A stretch of DNA of 64,000 nucleotides from NCBI RefSeq assembly GCF_910594005.1, contig NC_057815.1, positions 79,965,552 through 80,029,551 of the forward strand, given 5' to 3'. The stretch comes from Cervus elaphus (Eukaryota > Chordata > Mammalia > Artiodactyla > Cervidae). Shown here piece after piece: positions 1 to 9,816 of the stretch. The notes below the pieces were generated by a model, which worked only from the letters and a program-made list of their open reading frames with translations, was not told the DNA's origin and did not search any database. How positions within the stretch are numbered: the stretch's first letter is position 1; each line of letters begins with the position of its first letter. The position numbers and the translations under genes are program-made.

Positions 1-1049
1 CCATCTTTGAGTTGTTTTCATCTTTGGGAAGTTAGAGGACTCTAGCAGTGACATCTAGACATAACAAAGTTCAGAAAAAGAAGAAAGGGTTGGTTTCTTT
101 CTAGGGCTTTCTCCTTACAATGATGGAATATTTTCCCTCCAGCAAACTCTTCCCGTAGCCACGGTGTTTATCTCATCAGCCCCTTCTAGGTCACTTACCT
201 ATTCTTGAACCAGTCACTGGCAAAGGGGACATAACTAGTCCCTGCCAATTCAGCTGAGGTTTGTGTTGGAGGTGGGTCATTGTTCCCTGAGGAGGGCAGT
301 TCCATTAACAAAATGAGGATTCTTCTTGGGAGACAGAAGTGGAAATGGAAGTTGAGGAGTTGGGTGGGAAAGACAATTAGTATCCAGCATAAGAAGAGAT
401 TCAAATGTGTGTTGTCAAACTCAGGAGTAGCTATTCCTGGCCACTGCACTATTCTGTATCTTGGCCAGGACCTTTATTGCTAGACATTGATTACTGAGGG
501 TGAAGCATATAAACCACCCACATCTGCCTCTTCCCTCTCTTCAGGTCCCATCCTTTCTAAAGGGAAGTTTGAAAGCTTGATTTAGGGCAGATCATGAGAA
601 GTAAAATGGTAGGTTTTTAAACTATCCCAGATCAACTAGATACTTTCCATCTTGGGGATCTCTAATCTGGGAGAATGCCATTTCACATACCCGGGGATCT
701 CTCAAGAAAGGTCCCTTTGAGATCATCGCCTCTTGGCAGCTTATAGAACTGACTTGAGTGATAGGACAGTATCAGTTTGTAGATTCAGAGGCTTTGGGAA
801 GATGTACTTGACCTCCCTCCCTCCCTGGAAATCACACTTGTAGCTGATGTGATCGATTGAAGTGTTATTCAGCAGAGCTTCGCTCATCTCCCTTGCAATC
901 TGGGACCTTGTATGCTTTTTACACCACTGACTGTGGCCTTGGCCACTGACCTGCTTCAGCGAATGGAATGTGAGTGTCTGTGACTCCAGCAGAGCCTTTA
1001 AATAATGCTTACGTTGTGTGGCTTCCCTTGTAACCACCATGAGAAGAGC
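1..1049. other. Single-copy sequence, nothing recognised
   Basis: I see no SINE, LINE or LTR signature and no exon-like frame here. The short reading frames on both strands lack a recognisable domain. It may be intergenic or intronic. Confidence 0.5.
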
Positions 1050-1215
1050 ATGCCTTGGGTAGCCAGTGCCCTTTGTCTCTGGATCCCAGGATTAGTCATA
1101 TGGAACAGACCCAAACCCAGACTGAAGTAGCATCACCATAGCCAATCTGCAGACCCGTGAATAAGAAAAATAAACGCTTGATTTCATAAGTCACTAGTTT
1201 TTATTTTGCAGCAGT
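1050..1215 (+). repeat. Possible old LTR 3' end
   Basis: The stretch around 1145-1195 (text like 'agacccgtgaataag' followed by AATAAA and 'ataagtcactagttt') resembles the poly(A)-signal end of an ancient mammalian LTR. There it would sit near a phrase of the type 'AATAAATG...TAAGCCACTGAGTTT'. The family is not identified and the upstream boundary is unclear. Confidence 0.35.
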
Positions 1216-2219
1216 GTTGCAGGAATAGGAGACTCCCACAGATGATATTTTCAAGTATTGCCCAAAGGGTGTGGATGGTGTGAGGGACTTGTAGGACAAG
1301 ATATGAGACCAAGTCCCATCAGAGCAGCCCCTGGAACAGCATGTGTTAAATATAACTCAGGGAGGGGATGAACTGGAGATGTTTTGGTGAATTTCTTGAA
1401 ACAGCGCAAATTCTAAGAACTTTTTAATGAAGTGTTCTCTGACCCATTCTCACTGAAACACTCTTCATGGCCAAGAAATTGCTACACCAAGTATTTCATC
1501 ATCAGTGCTCAAATGTAGTAGAATGTAAGGGAAAGAGCACTGGGCATTAATTCCTGAGCCCTTCCAGTCTGCCTTGCATATGGGCAGAATGGCCACTGGT
1601 AGCTGCAGAAAGCCCTTAGGCAAAGAGATGCAGATGCTAGTCATTGAAAGCCAGGCCACTGTACCCTGAAATGGTACCTAAGAGAATGTGGGCAGGGAAC
1701 CAACAGCATCAGCTACTACGGGTGGGAGGAGGGAGGAGGTAGAATGCAGTGACCGAGTTTAGAAAAGGTGAGGGTGTTAGGACAAACCGAAAGGCAAGCA
1801 GATTGTCCTAATTCTCCTTATTTTAGTGCTGGTCCCATTCTAAGGTGTGACTGCTATTTTTAGTAAAGATCTGAAAGGGGTAAGAGAAGAAACACGTATC
1901 ATTTCTTGGTGACAAATCCAGCACTGATGTGACATTTTCACAAATGCAGGCACACCTCTCTGGCTTGGATGGGGTGGTCGGGGGGCTGCGCTGGGGAAGT
2001 GAATGTCTTCATGGAGAGGACAATTGCTCAGCCCCTAATGGGCCCAGCCAGAGAGGCAAAGGAAAGACCTCCAGGCTTGGACTCCTCCTGAGTTGGTAGG
2101 CTAGACTGGGCTGAGTTTTACATTATCTCAATAACCAACCCCCACCAATTATAGTTAAAAACTGCTTTATGTATAGATCGCGTAATTCAAGGTGTCAGAT
2201 TTTTTCTGAGCTGAAGGGG
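1216..2219. other. Single-copy sequence, nothing recognised
   Basis: No repeat or coding signature seen. It includes the purine-rich stretch 'gggtgggaggagggaggagg' near 1720, which is of low complexity only. Confidence 0.45.
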
Positions 2220-2227
2220 AATGGAAT

Positions 2228-2486
2228 TTTTTAAAATTATTTTTGGCTGCGCTGAGTCTTCATTGCTATGAGTGGGCTTTCTCTAGTTGCCATGCACAGG
2301 CTTCTCATTGCGGTGGCTTCTCTTATTGAGAAGCGTGGGCTCCAGAGCTCAGGCTTCAGTAGTTGTGGCACACGGGTTAATCGCTACACAACATGTGGGA
2401 TCTTCCAGGACTGACTGGGGATCAAACCCATGTCCCCTGCACTGGCAGGCAGAGTCTTAACCCCTGGATGACCAGGAAAGTCTGGA
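2228..2486 (-). mobile_element. CHR-2-type artiodactyl SINE
   Basis: Read on the minus strand this has the tRNA-Glu-like head, then the characteristic run about 'caactactga', 'gagaagcc' and 'cgcagccaaaa', ending in an A/T-rich tail at the left edge. It is flanked by an 8-bp TSD aatggaat (2220-2227 and 2487-2494), so both ends of the insertion are preserved. CHR SINEs are older than the Bov SINEs and are shared across cetartiodactyls. The reading frame across it is an artefact. Confidence 0.85.
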
Positions 2487-2729
2487 AATGGAATATTTGG
2501 GAAAAGGTGGACATGGCAGTCTCTCCTGGCATAGAAAGATCTTCTCAGAGTGGAGCTTTTCCTGAGTGCATTTTGATTCTTTGCTCTGATATTCTGTAGT
2601 GGTGGTTCTTTGAAATTTGGAGATGTCCATCATCCTCTTTATTTTTCATGGAGTTCTAAAGAATTGAGATCTAGACACAAGGAGTCAAAGTGTCCATTTA
2701 TGAACAGAAAAATAGAGAACATCAGAATG

Positions 2730-3035
2730 TCTTTTAATAGGAGGAAACTCAAGTAAGTATGACACATTTGTAAATGGAATAGTATGCAGCTATAGAAGAG
2801 AATGAAGATGCTCTCTCAGTATTCACAGGGCTAGAGCACCAAGAAAATGAGCAGGAGTGAGAAGGATTAATAACTATTAAGTTTGTAACGTCTTAAATAT
2901 GTATGTGCAAATTTAGAAGGAAACACAAGAAAATGCAAATCAGTAGAATTAGGGGGTGGAAACAGGGTGGGTAGGACCTGGGTGAGGGGACACATTTCAC
3001 TGAATATTGAAACATGTACATAAATTTATACCTGT
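2730..3035 (+). repeat. Probable ancient L1 ORF2/3'UTR fragment
   Basis: The order of phrases (aatggaatagtatgcagc, then gaatgaagatg, then a G-rich 'agggggtggaaacaggg' stretch) follows the end of ORF2 and the 3'UTR of an old mammalian L1. It is heavily diverged and the family is not assignable by eye. Confidence 0.45.
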
Positions 3036-3049
3036 ATATGTCTAGAGAT

Positions 3050-3486
3050 AAGTACAGTAGTCATTATGGATGTGAGAGTTGGACTCTCTCACACTGAGAA
3101 TTGATGCTTCTGAACTGTGGTATTGGAGAAGACTCTTGAGAGTCCCTTGGACTGCAAGGAGATCAAACCAGTCAATCCTGTAGGAAATCAGTTCTAAATA
3201 TTCATCAGAAGGACTGATGCTGAAGCTGAAACTCCAATACTTTGGCCACCTGATGAGAACTGACTCAGTGGAAAAGACCCTGATGCTGGGAAAGATTGAA
3301 GGCAGAAGGAGATGGGGACGACAGAGGAGGAGATGGCTGGATGGCGTCACCGACTCAATGGACATGAGTTTGAGCAAGCTCCAGGAGCTGGTGATGGGCA
3401 GGGAAGCCTGGTGTGCTGTAGTCCATGGGGTCATGAAGAGTTGGACATGACTGAGCAACTGAACTGAACTGTGAACTGAACTGATA
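3050..3486 (+). mobile_element. BovB LINE (RTE clade), 5'-truncated 3' end
   Basis: A 437-bp copy of the BovB 3' terminus. It begins in the reverse-transcriptase C-terminal coding region and ends in the short ACTGA-type repeats typical of BovB (3463-3484). A perfect 9-bp TSD tctagagat flanks it (3041-3049 and 3487-3495). BovB is the autonomous partner that mobilises the Bov SINEs, whose 3' ends mimic its 3' end. The 5' truncation is the usual product of target-primed reverse transcription. Confidence 0.93.
3217..3450 (+). pseudogene. BovB ORF C-terminal fragment
   Basis: An open frame of 77 codons inside the BovB copy encodes the C-terminal tail of its endonuclease/reverse-transcriptase polyprotein. 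The tail is recognisable by the basic stretch around residues 28-40 (GRRRWGRQRRRW), the following LDGVTDSMDMSLSKL and a terminal EAWCAVVHG. In BovB this tail lies after the RT palm, so no catalytic residues are present. The frame runs to the element's own stop codon. It is a dead 5'-truncated copy, not a host gene. Confidence 0.85.
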
Positions 3487-3742
3487 TCTAGAGATCTGGA
3501 GAATGACTCAGAGAGGGGAAGACATAGTTGCTTTGCCCCTCATCGTAAGTCATCTGATTGCTCCTTCTCATCACTTTGGGAAAGGGAGAAGGAAAAGGGC
3601 AGGCGGGGCAATATGAGAAGGGACAAGTGAAGAATGTTCGGGGTGGGTGCTCTGCCTGCAGTGGAGAACACCTCCATCTGCTGATTCTCCCATTGACGTG
3701 CTCCCTACATTTCAGTCCACTGGATGTGTCGGATACTGAGTG

Positions 3743-3942
3743 CATGTGTGCTAAGTCGCTCAGTCAAGTCCAATTCTTTGAGTCCCTATGGACTGTAGCC
3801 CCCCAGGCTCCTCTGTCCATGGGATTCTCCAGGCAAGAATACTGGAGTGAGTTGCCACGCACTCCTCCAGGTGATCTTCCCAACCCAGGGATCGAACCCA
3901 TGTCTCTTAAGTCACTTACATTGGTCACACCTGGAAAGCCCC
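3743..3942 (-). mobile_element. Bov-tA SINE
   Basis: Full-length-like tRNA-Glu-derived SINE in reverse orientation. The BovB-like tail is at the left ('gctaagtcgctcag'), the conserved middle is 'ggattctccaggcaagaat', and the tRNA-like head with the B-box equivalent 'gggatcgaaccc' is at the right. It carries the longer head with an extra 'gtctctta' stretch. No clear TSD. Confidence 0.9.
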
Positions 3943-4049
3943 TTGACACAGAGTAGGTACTCTGAAAAATGACTGCTAGGGTCAAGCCAGCCAGAGTGCT
4001 GCAGAATCTGTTGGCACAGCTCTATATGATCACCTACTTGGGAGTTAAT

Positions 4050-4500
4050 ATAGGGTGATGGTTAGGAGCATGGGCTCCAACATCAGAATATACCCATGCT
4101 CAAGTCTTGGTGCTGCTAGATACTTGGGCTTGAGTACCTAAGTCCTCCCTCGATCCTGCCCTCCCTTATTAAACAGGAATAATACAAGCAGCGCCCTCAC
4201 TGTTAGGAAGCCTCACACACAGGGTGCAGGGGACAGTGCCTGGCCCTTTGGTGGTGGTAGTGCTGGTGTGTGCGCCCCAAGTGGTGTCTGACTCTTTGTG
4301 ACCCCCTGGACTGTAGCCCACCAGGCTCCTCTGTCCATGGGATTTCCCAGGCAAGATTACTGGAGTGGGTTGCCATTTCCTCTTCCAGGGGATTTTCCCG
4401 ACCGAGGGATCAAAGTCTGCTCCATTGGCAGGCAGATTCTTTACCTCTGAGCCACCTGGGAAGCCCTCCTGGCCCATTACAGATGCTCAATTGCTTTGGG
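4050..4500 (+). repeat. MIR, split by a Bov-tA insertion
   Basis: An old MIR runs from about 4050 ('ggttaggagcatgggctcc') to 4246 ('acagtgcctggccc') and resumes at 4468-4500 ('cctggcccattacagatgct'). The two parts join into the usual MIR end phrase 'gtgcctggcacat..ctcaat' once the SINE at 4247-4467 is removed. Confidence 0.75.
4247..4467 (-). mobile_element. Bov-tA SINE inside a MIR
   Basis: Reverse-oriented Bov-tA with the markers 'ggatttcccaggcaaga', 'ctggagtgggttgccattt' and, at the right, 'gagccacctgggaagccc'. An 8-bp TSD cctggccc (4239-4246 and 4468-4475) marks both ends. The host MIR is interrupted exactly at this site, which orders the two insertions. Confidence 0.9.
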
Positions 4501-5600
4501 AGTTTATTTTTACCAGTGCAGTCATTTTGTGTGTGTGTGGTCAGGAGCGCAGATCCTGACTCTGCATAGAATACAGAACGAAGTCTAGGGTTTCTCGCGT
4601 GGTCAGGACAGCCCACCCCTTCCTGACCTCACTGGCTGATACTGCAGCTGCGTTTCCCATCCAACCTCCGAGGCGCTCTCCGGAGGAGCCTCTCTGCTGG
4701 CAGATGTGCCCTCTAGGATTCCAGAGGCAGATCCAGATGCTGGCGTGCAGCTGTGCTCACGGAACACTCTATCAGTATTGATTCCCTGCATAATTGCTAA
4801 GTAAATGGCTTAATGTTACTGTGAAAATGACTCTAAAACTTAATGGTTCCCCTTAAAAGGAGAACCCTCCTCCCACTTCTCAGCTGCACCAGATAATTCA
4901 TCCTCCGTCTTCTTTCAGTCTCAGGGAAAGAAACAAAATCGCCCCGGTTCACCCCAATGAGACACTCACGTGGCGTCTTGTCTGTGGTGATCTAGTCTTG
5001 ATGGGGGAGGCATGGGAGAAAAAGTAAAGCCAGGGTAAGCCCTGATGTTGGGGATTTCCCACTCTTAAAACTGTTACATTTTTAAGATTCCATTTTTGTG
5101 ACAGAAGTTTTAAGCCACACCAGTGTTTAACAGTTAAGTGTGCTTTGGGTTTCAGAAACATTGAATACATCAGAAATGGTTTTGTGCTGGTCCCCGGGTT
5201 CTGGTGAGAGACACGTTTGCGTTGCTGTGTGGCTGCAGGCTCTCTGCCTCCTTTTGAAGCAGCAGGTGAGCCAAGGGCAGACAAGTCTGCCCTGCAGGTG
5301 TAATCAGACGCAGAAGACTGTTCTCAGCTTGGGGAGGAGCCTGGGCTCTGGACACCTGCTTTCGAGTCTCATCCCATCCCTAGGGTCTTTTTTTTTTTTT
5401 AATGAACACCTCAGAATAGGGGCCCAGCAACAGCCAAGCATCAGTGACCTTACCCTCACTGCCCGTTAAATCCACCTGAGGAAGAATACGAGCTGGAATC
5501 TGGTTACTGTCAACTCAGGAACCAGATTTCGGAGGCTAGAGGGCCCTGCTGAGTTCTCTAGGCACTGTACTCCAGGCAGCATGCTCTGGGGGGTTTAGTA
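4501..5600. other. Single-copy sequence
   Basis: No repeat is recognised except a T-run at 5389-5400. Locally GC-rich around 4590-4760. Several frames of 60-110 codons are open on both strands, but none has a domain, start context or splice structure that I can support as an exon. Confidence 0.45.
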
Positions 5601-5745
5601 TTTGTTCAGATCCTGGGCTCTGAAGCTGGAGTGTCTTGAGTTCAAGTCCCAGCCATGTTTCTTCCTAGCTGCTGTGTGATGAGGACCCAGTTGCTTAACT
5701 TCTCTATGCCTCAATTTCTCTTCTGTAATTGTGAGGGGTGAATGG
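5600..5745 (+). repeat. MIR
   Basis: Shows the MIR core order: 'ctgggctctgaagc', 'gagttcaagtcccagcc', 'gctgctgtgtgat', 'ttgcttaacttctc', 'ctcaatttctcttctgtaa'. It is cut off at the right by the Bov-A fragment. Confidence 0.75.
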
Positions 5746-5847
5746 GTTATCCCACTCCAGTACTCTTGCCTGGAAAATTCCATGGATGGCGGAGCCTGGT
5801 AGGCTACAGTCCATGAGGTCGCAAAGAGTCAGACATGACTGAGCGAC
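5746..5847 (+). mobile_element. Bov-A SINE, 5'-truncated
   Basis: BovB-like half only: 'cccactccagtactcttgcc', 'ggcggagcctggtaggct', 'gtcgcaaagagtcagac', ending 'atgactgagcgac'. The tail is followed directly by a TTTC microsatellite. Confidence 0.88.
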
Positions 5848-5849
5848 AT

Positions 5850-5876
5850 CAATTTCTTTCTTTCTTTCTTTCTTTT
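5850..5876. repeat. (TTTC)n microsatellite
   Basis: Five to six TTTC units between the tail of the Bov-A fragment and the poly(T) end of the reverse-oriented L1. It may have expanded from the L1 or SINE tail. Confidence 0.9.
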
Positions 5877-6680
5877 TCATTTATTTTTATTAGTTGGAGG
5901 CTAATTACTTTACAATATTGTAGTGGTTTTTGTCATACATTTACATGAATCAGCCATGGATTTACATGTATTCCCCATCCCGATCCCCCCTCCCACCTCC
6001 CTCTCCACCCGATCCCTCTGGGTCTTCCCAGTGCACCAGGCCCGAGCACTTGTCTCATGCATCCAGCCTGGGCTGGTGATCTGTTTCACCATAGATAATA
6101 TACATGTTTCGATGCTGTTCTCTCAAAACATCCCACCCTCGCCTTCTCCCACAGAGTCCAAAATTCTGTTCTGTACATCTGTGTCTCTTTTTCTGTTTTG
6201 CATATAGGGTTATCGTTACCATCTTTCTAAATTCCATATATATGCATTAGTATACTGTATTGGTCTTTATCTTTCTGGCTTACTTCACTCTGCATGATGG
6301 GCTCCAGTTTCATCCATCTCATTAGAACTGATTCAAATGAATTCTTTTTAATGGCTGAGTAATATTCCATTGTGTATATGTACCACAGCTTCCTTATCCA
6401 TTCGTCTGCTGATGGGCATCTAGGTTGCTTCCATGTCCTGGCAATTGTAAACAGTGCTGCGATGAACATTGGGGTGCACGTGTCTCTTTCAGATCTGGTT
6501 TCCTCGGTGTGTATGCCCAGAAGTGGGATTGCTGGGTCATATGGCAGTTCTATTTCCAGTTTTTTAAGGAATCTCCACACTGTTCTCCATAGTGGCTGTA
6601 CTAGTTTGCATTCCCACCAACAGTGTAAGAGGGTTCCCTTTTCTCCACACCCTCTCCAGCATTTATTGCTTGTAGACTTT
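5877..6680 (-). mobile_element. L1 (ruminant type), 5'-truncated, reverse orientation
   Basis: About 0.8 kb of L1 3' end. On the minus strand it contains the last ~155 codons of ORF2 and then the 3'UTR with the typical 'gggtgctcggg..ctggtgcact..gatgacccagagggatggg' type region, ending in a T-rich tail at the left. It stops abruptly at about 6680 in ORF2 upstream of the zinc knuckle. After the break there are ~20 unmatched bases before 'ctatctttctttctatag', which may be a degenerate TSD partner of the left T-rich end. Confidence 0.92.
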
Positions 6681-6694
6681 GTAAGCTGGAACAA
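6227..6694 (-). pseudogene. L1 ORF2 C-terminus (uninterrupted)
   Basis: 155 codons open to the natural ORF2 stop. The CCHC zinc knuckle is intact (C12, C16, H24, C29 of the frame), followed by ELPYDPAIPLLGI, CTPMFIAALFTIARTWKQP and YYSAIKKN, all typical of the L1 ORF2p C-terminal segment. Endonuclease and reverse transcriptase are missing because of 5' truncation, so the copy is inert. The absence of stops or frameshifts in this stretch suggests a fairly young insertion. The first residues of the frame lie at or just beyond the element edge. Confidence 0.88.
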
Positions 6695-6724
6695 GGAGCT
6701 ATCTTTCTTTCTATAGTTCCGTTT

Positions 6725-6840
6725 GGAGAAGGAAATGGCAACCCACTCCAGTGTTCTTGCCTGGAGAATCCAGTGGATGGAGGGGCCTGGTGGGCTGCAG
6801 TCTGTGGGGTTGCGAAGAGTCGGACACGACTAAGCAACTA
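6725..6840 (+). mobile_element. Bov-A SINE monomer
   Basis: Starts exactly at the Bov-A start 'ggagaaggaaatggcaaccc' and ends at 'cggacacgactaagcaac', followed by an AC-rich tail. It lacks the tRNA-like head. Confidence 0.9.
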
Positions 6841-6864
6841 ACACACACAGACACACACACACAA
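6841..6864. repeat. (AC)n microsatellite
   Basis: Interrupted AC run that forms the tail of the preceding Bov-A monomer. SINE tails commonly seed such microsatellites. Confidence 0.9.
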
Positions 6865-7408
6865 AGTACTCTTTTCCTAGTAAGTAGTATAGAAGTTTAG
6901 TCTCAAGCACCCTCTAAGAGTCTTTTTTTCCCCCTTATCTGTTACCTGGCACTAAGGAGTACTTAATGCAGTGCTAAAGAGTACAGTTGAATGGGGTAGC
7001 TGGCAAGAGGGATCTGAAATGCGCCCCCTGTAGGTGACTGCTGTAACCTGGATGGGTGTCAGTCGGCACCTTGGGCTGGGGTTCTTGCATCACATGAGCT
7101 GTCTCTGGTTTTGCTTTGCAGTAATCTGGCTCTTGGTGCCTAAGTTACCCTAAAAAAATGTCCTCACACATCAGCGAGCAAGGTGGACTTTACTGACAAT
7201 ATCCTGGTGAGGTTTGTGAAGGGGATGGGAGTGTACATTGAGTGCGTGTGTGCGCGCACACACACACCACTGCCACACCACTTCTGCCTCAGGATTTCTT
7301 TCCTCCAGAGTCTGTGCTTGGCTCCTCTTTAAGGTTTTCTGTTGGTGCCCTTTTCTCCACACCAGCTTCCAGGGTTTTTCTCTCTGCCTCTTGGGAACTT
7401 AAAATTCC
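6865..7408. other. Single-copy sequence with a CTCF-like site
   Basis: No repeat recognised apart from a short GCGCACAC run at 7251-7268. It contains the candidate CTCF motif listed separately at 7019-7036. Confidence 0.45.
7019..7036 (-). promoter_or_regulatory. Candidate CTCF site
   Basis: The reverse strand reads cacctacagggggcgcat. Its core cagggggcgc matches the centre of the vertebrate CTCF motif perfectly, with mismatches only in the flanks. It is not in a recognised SINE. Sequence evidence only; occupancy unknown. Confidence 0.45.
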
Positions 7409-7420
7409 TCCCCCCCCCTT

Positions 7421-7542
7421 TTTTTTTGCTGCACCAGGTCTTACTTTTGGCATGCAGGATCTAGTTCCATGGCCAGGGATCAAACACAGGCCACCTGCAT
7501 TGGGAGCTTGGATTCTTAACCACTGGACTGCCAGTGAAGTCT
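7421..7542 (-). mobile_element. CHR-type (tRNA-Glu) SINE fragment
   Basis: Reverse orientation: C/T-rich tail at 7409-7427, 'ctagttccatggccaggga' and 'gattcttaaccactgga', then 'gaagtc'. This is the tRNA-derived head plus a short body, as in CHR-1-like elements. Confidence 0.75.
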
Positions 7543-7701
7543 CTCAGTTCCTCACTATTTTTAGTAAGCAGAGCCGTTTGGCCCTGCCCCAGGTCCAGTG
7601 CATGAACTTACCCAATCAAAAGCATCATAGCGCAACAACCCCAACTTGATTCATCGCATGAATCAAGACGTTGCTCTCCTAAAGGGGCATCAGAGCACTT
7701 C

Positions 7702-8297
7702 GTTGTTGTTCAGTCACTAAGTCGTGTCCAACTCTTTGCAACCCCAGGAACGGCAGCACACCAGGCTTCTCTGTCCTCCACCATCTCCAGTTCAGTTCAG
7801 TTCAGTCCCTCAGTCGTGTCCAACTCTTTGCGACCCCATGGACTGCAGCACGCCAGGCCTCCCTGTCCATTGACAACTCCCAGAGTTTACTCAGACTCAT
7901 GTCCATTGAGTCTGTGATGCCACCCAGCCATGTCATCCTCTGTCGTCCCCTTCTCCAGGAGTTCTGTCTTCAGGAATTTGCTCAAACACATGTCCATGGA
8001 GTTAGTGATGCTCTCTAATCATCTCATCCTCTGCCACCCCTTCTCCTCCTGCCCTCAACCTTTCCCAGCATCAGGGTCTTTTCCAACAAGTCGGCTCTTC
8101 ACATCAGGTGGCCAAAGTACTGGAGTTTCAGCTTCAGCAACAGTCGTTCCAGTGAATACTCAAAGCTGATTTCCTTTAGGATTGGCTGGTTTGATCTTGC
8201 AGTCCAAGGGACTCTCAAGAGTCTTCTCCGGCCCCACAATTTGAAAACAACAATTCTTCAGCCTTCAACCTTCTTTATGGTCCAACTCTCACATCCG
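7702..8297 (-). mobile_element. BovB 3' end (outer copy), split by another BovB
   Basis: Outer reverse-oriented BovB fragment made of 7702-7783 plus 7959-8297. It reads from the 3' tip ('gttgttgttcagtcac') inward through 'tttcccagcatcagggtctt', 'gccaaagtactggagttt' and 'agtcttctccggcc'. The gap is filled by a second BovB at 7791-7951 with a TSD. Joining the two outer parts restores the expected order of BovB sequence. Confidence 0.88.
7791..7951 (-). mobile_element. BovB 3' fragment nested inside BovB
   Basis: A 161-bp, strongly 5'-truncated BovB copy. It starts with the terminal repeats 'ttcagttcagttcag' and stops at 'tctgtcgtccccttc'. It is flanked by a 7-bp TSD tctccag (7784-7790 and 7952-7958) that belongs to the outer BovB. 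Both copies have the same orientation, so the local sequence looks like a tandem duplication at first sight. Confidence 0.82.
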
Positions 8298-8299
8298 TG

Positions 8300-8481
8300 G
8301 GCTTCCCCAGTGGCTTGGCTGTAAAGAATCTGCCTGTGATACAGGAGATGAGGGTTGGATCCCTGGTTCAGGAAGATTCCCTGGAGGAGAACATGGCAAC
8401 CCACTCTAATATTCTTCCCTGGTGGGCTACAGTCCTTGGAGTCACAGAGAGTCGGACACCACTGAGAGTGCACGGATGCAT
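8300..8481 (+). mobile_element. Bov-tA SINE with internal deletion
   Basis: Forward copy: 'gcttccccagtggcttgg', 'taaagaatctgcctgtga', then 'ggcaacccactctaatattc' jumps straight to 'cctggtgggctacagtcc', so about 30 bp of the usual middle are missing. TSD tcacatc(c/t)gtg at 8289-8299 and 8482-8492. Confidence 0.88.
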
Positions 8482-8837
8482 TCACATCTGTGCATTGTAG
8501 CATTCCAATGCCCATTGCTCTATCGGAAACCTACCACTCTGTTCTTTACCGGCTCTGTGATGGCAAGCAAGGTACATGAGCTCTCTGAATTGCAGGATAA
8601 TCACCTAAGAAATGAAGATACTGATAGGGCTAATGGAGCTGTTGTGAAGACAAAGTGAAATCATGCCTGCAAAACACGGAACAGTAATTGCCATCTATGC
8701 TTTTTGAACAAATCACATCCTGAACTCTCACAAAACATAAATGGGCTTTCTCTCAGTAGAAAATGGGCATTGTTAACTTTTTATGAGATGCGTATGTGCA
8801 ATAAGAGCACAAAGGAGGAAACAGGGCTATCTAGATG

Positions 8838-9015
8838 ACACTGGGAAATTTTTCTGCAAGTTACTTAATCACTCTGCACATTAGTTTCCTCTGTCATAAT
8901 ATGGGGATACTAATAGTACCTATTTATATGGCTGTTGGGAAGATTAAATCAAATAATGTACTTAAAGACAAAGACTCATGCAATTTAAAAGTTTAAGAAA
9001 GTGTAGCTATTATTA
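8838..9015 (+). repeat. MIR
   Basis: MIR order: 'gcaagttacttaatcac', 'agtttcctctgtcataat', 'actaatagtacctattt', 'ggaagattaaatcaaat', then a weakened tail to 'agctattattatta'. Confidence 0.75.
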
Positions 9016-9816
9016 TTAAAAGCTTATGCCTTGAATCGAACTATTAGGCTGGGAAGGTATATTTGTCTTCTCTCCTGGTATAAAATTCACATTTGAAAAG
9101 TTCAGATGTATTGAGAAAATCCCAATGCTATTTTACAAAAAGCTTTAGTCAAGACAGAAATTGATTAATTTAAGCTGATAGCTCTGGCTTTAGAAATTTT
9201 AAATCATTACACAATTCATAAACTTTCTAATGGTTCTCTCTTGATATTTAGTTTTGGAAATTGTAACTTCTTTGGGGGCTGTTAGCTTTATAGTCATTTC
9301 CTTTCTTCAGCTACACATTAAGAAATAATTCTGGGCACGAGCCAATAACCCAGCACTCCTGACCAGTGTTCCCTTTGATTTTGTGTAAATTGTGAGCAAT
9401 TGGCCATTTTCCAAAAGCAGCTCATTAGCAAGATAGAATATGCATGAGTATAGTTTAGTTTGGAATCAAATAAGGCTTGCAACAAATTTAATATGACATT
9501 GTAAAGGATATGCAAAACCAATCTGTGCTGTGGGGTAATTAGACGTAAGTAGAGTTCACACAGGTGACCGTAGTTACCTTGCCGCCAAACTAGACCTTTC
9601 AGGATTGGCTACCAGAGAGGGGATGGGTCTGTTAGGAGCAGAAAGGAGCTTCAGGGCACCTGAGAATTCTCCTAAACGCAGAGCATCCAGATGTATCTCC
9701 TCTGGGATGGGACCTGGGGCACCTAAAAGTTTGTTGTTTAGGACCAGGATGTGATGAAATCACCTCCTCCTGCCTCTTATAGGGGTTTGACTGCAAGGGA
9801 AGTTTATTAGTCTAGG
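9016..9816. other. AT-rich single-copy sequence, possible conserved noncoding DNA
   Basis: No repeat recognised for about 800 bp. AT-rich with several homeodomain-like cores (ttgattaattt at 9161-9171, ggtaattag near 9535) and octamer-like pieces (atatgcatgag near 9438, ggatatgcaaaacc near 9508). Long repeat-free AT-rich stretches with such motifs sometimes are developmental enhancers. That is inference only. Confidence 0.35.

Noticed and set aside
3217..3450. Possible host basic protein
   Set aside because: It is the C-terminal tail of the BovB LINE, with its TSDs and terminal repeats in place.
6227..6694. Possible zinc-finger host gene (CCHC motif)
   Set aside because: The motif and following residues are those of L1 ORF2p; the element is 5'-truncated.
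7784..7958. Tandem duplication in BovB
   Set aside because: Better explained as a nested BovB insertion with a 7-bp TSD.
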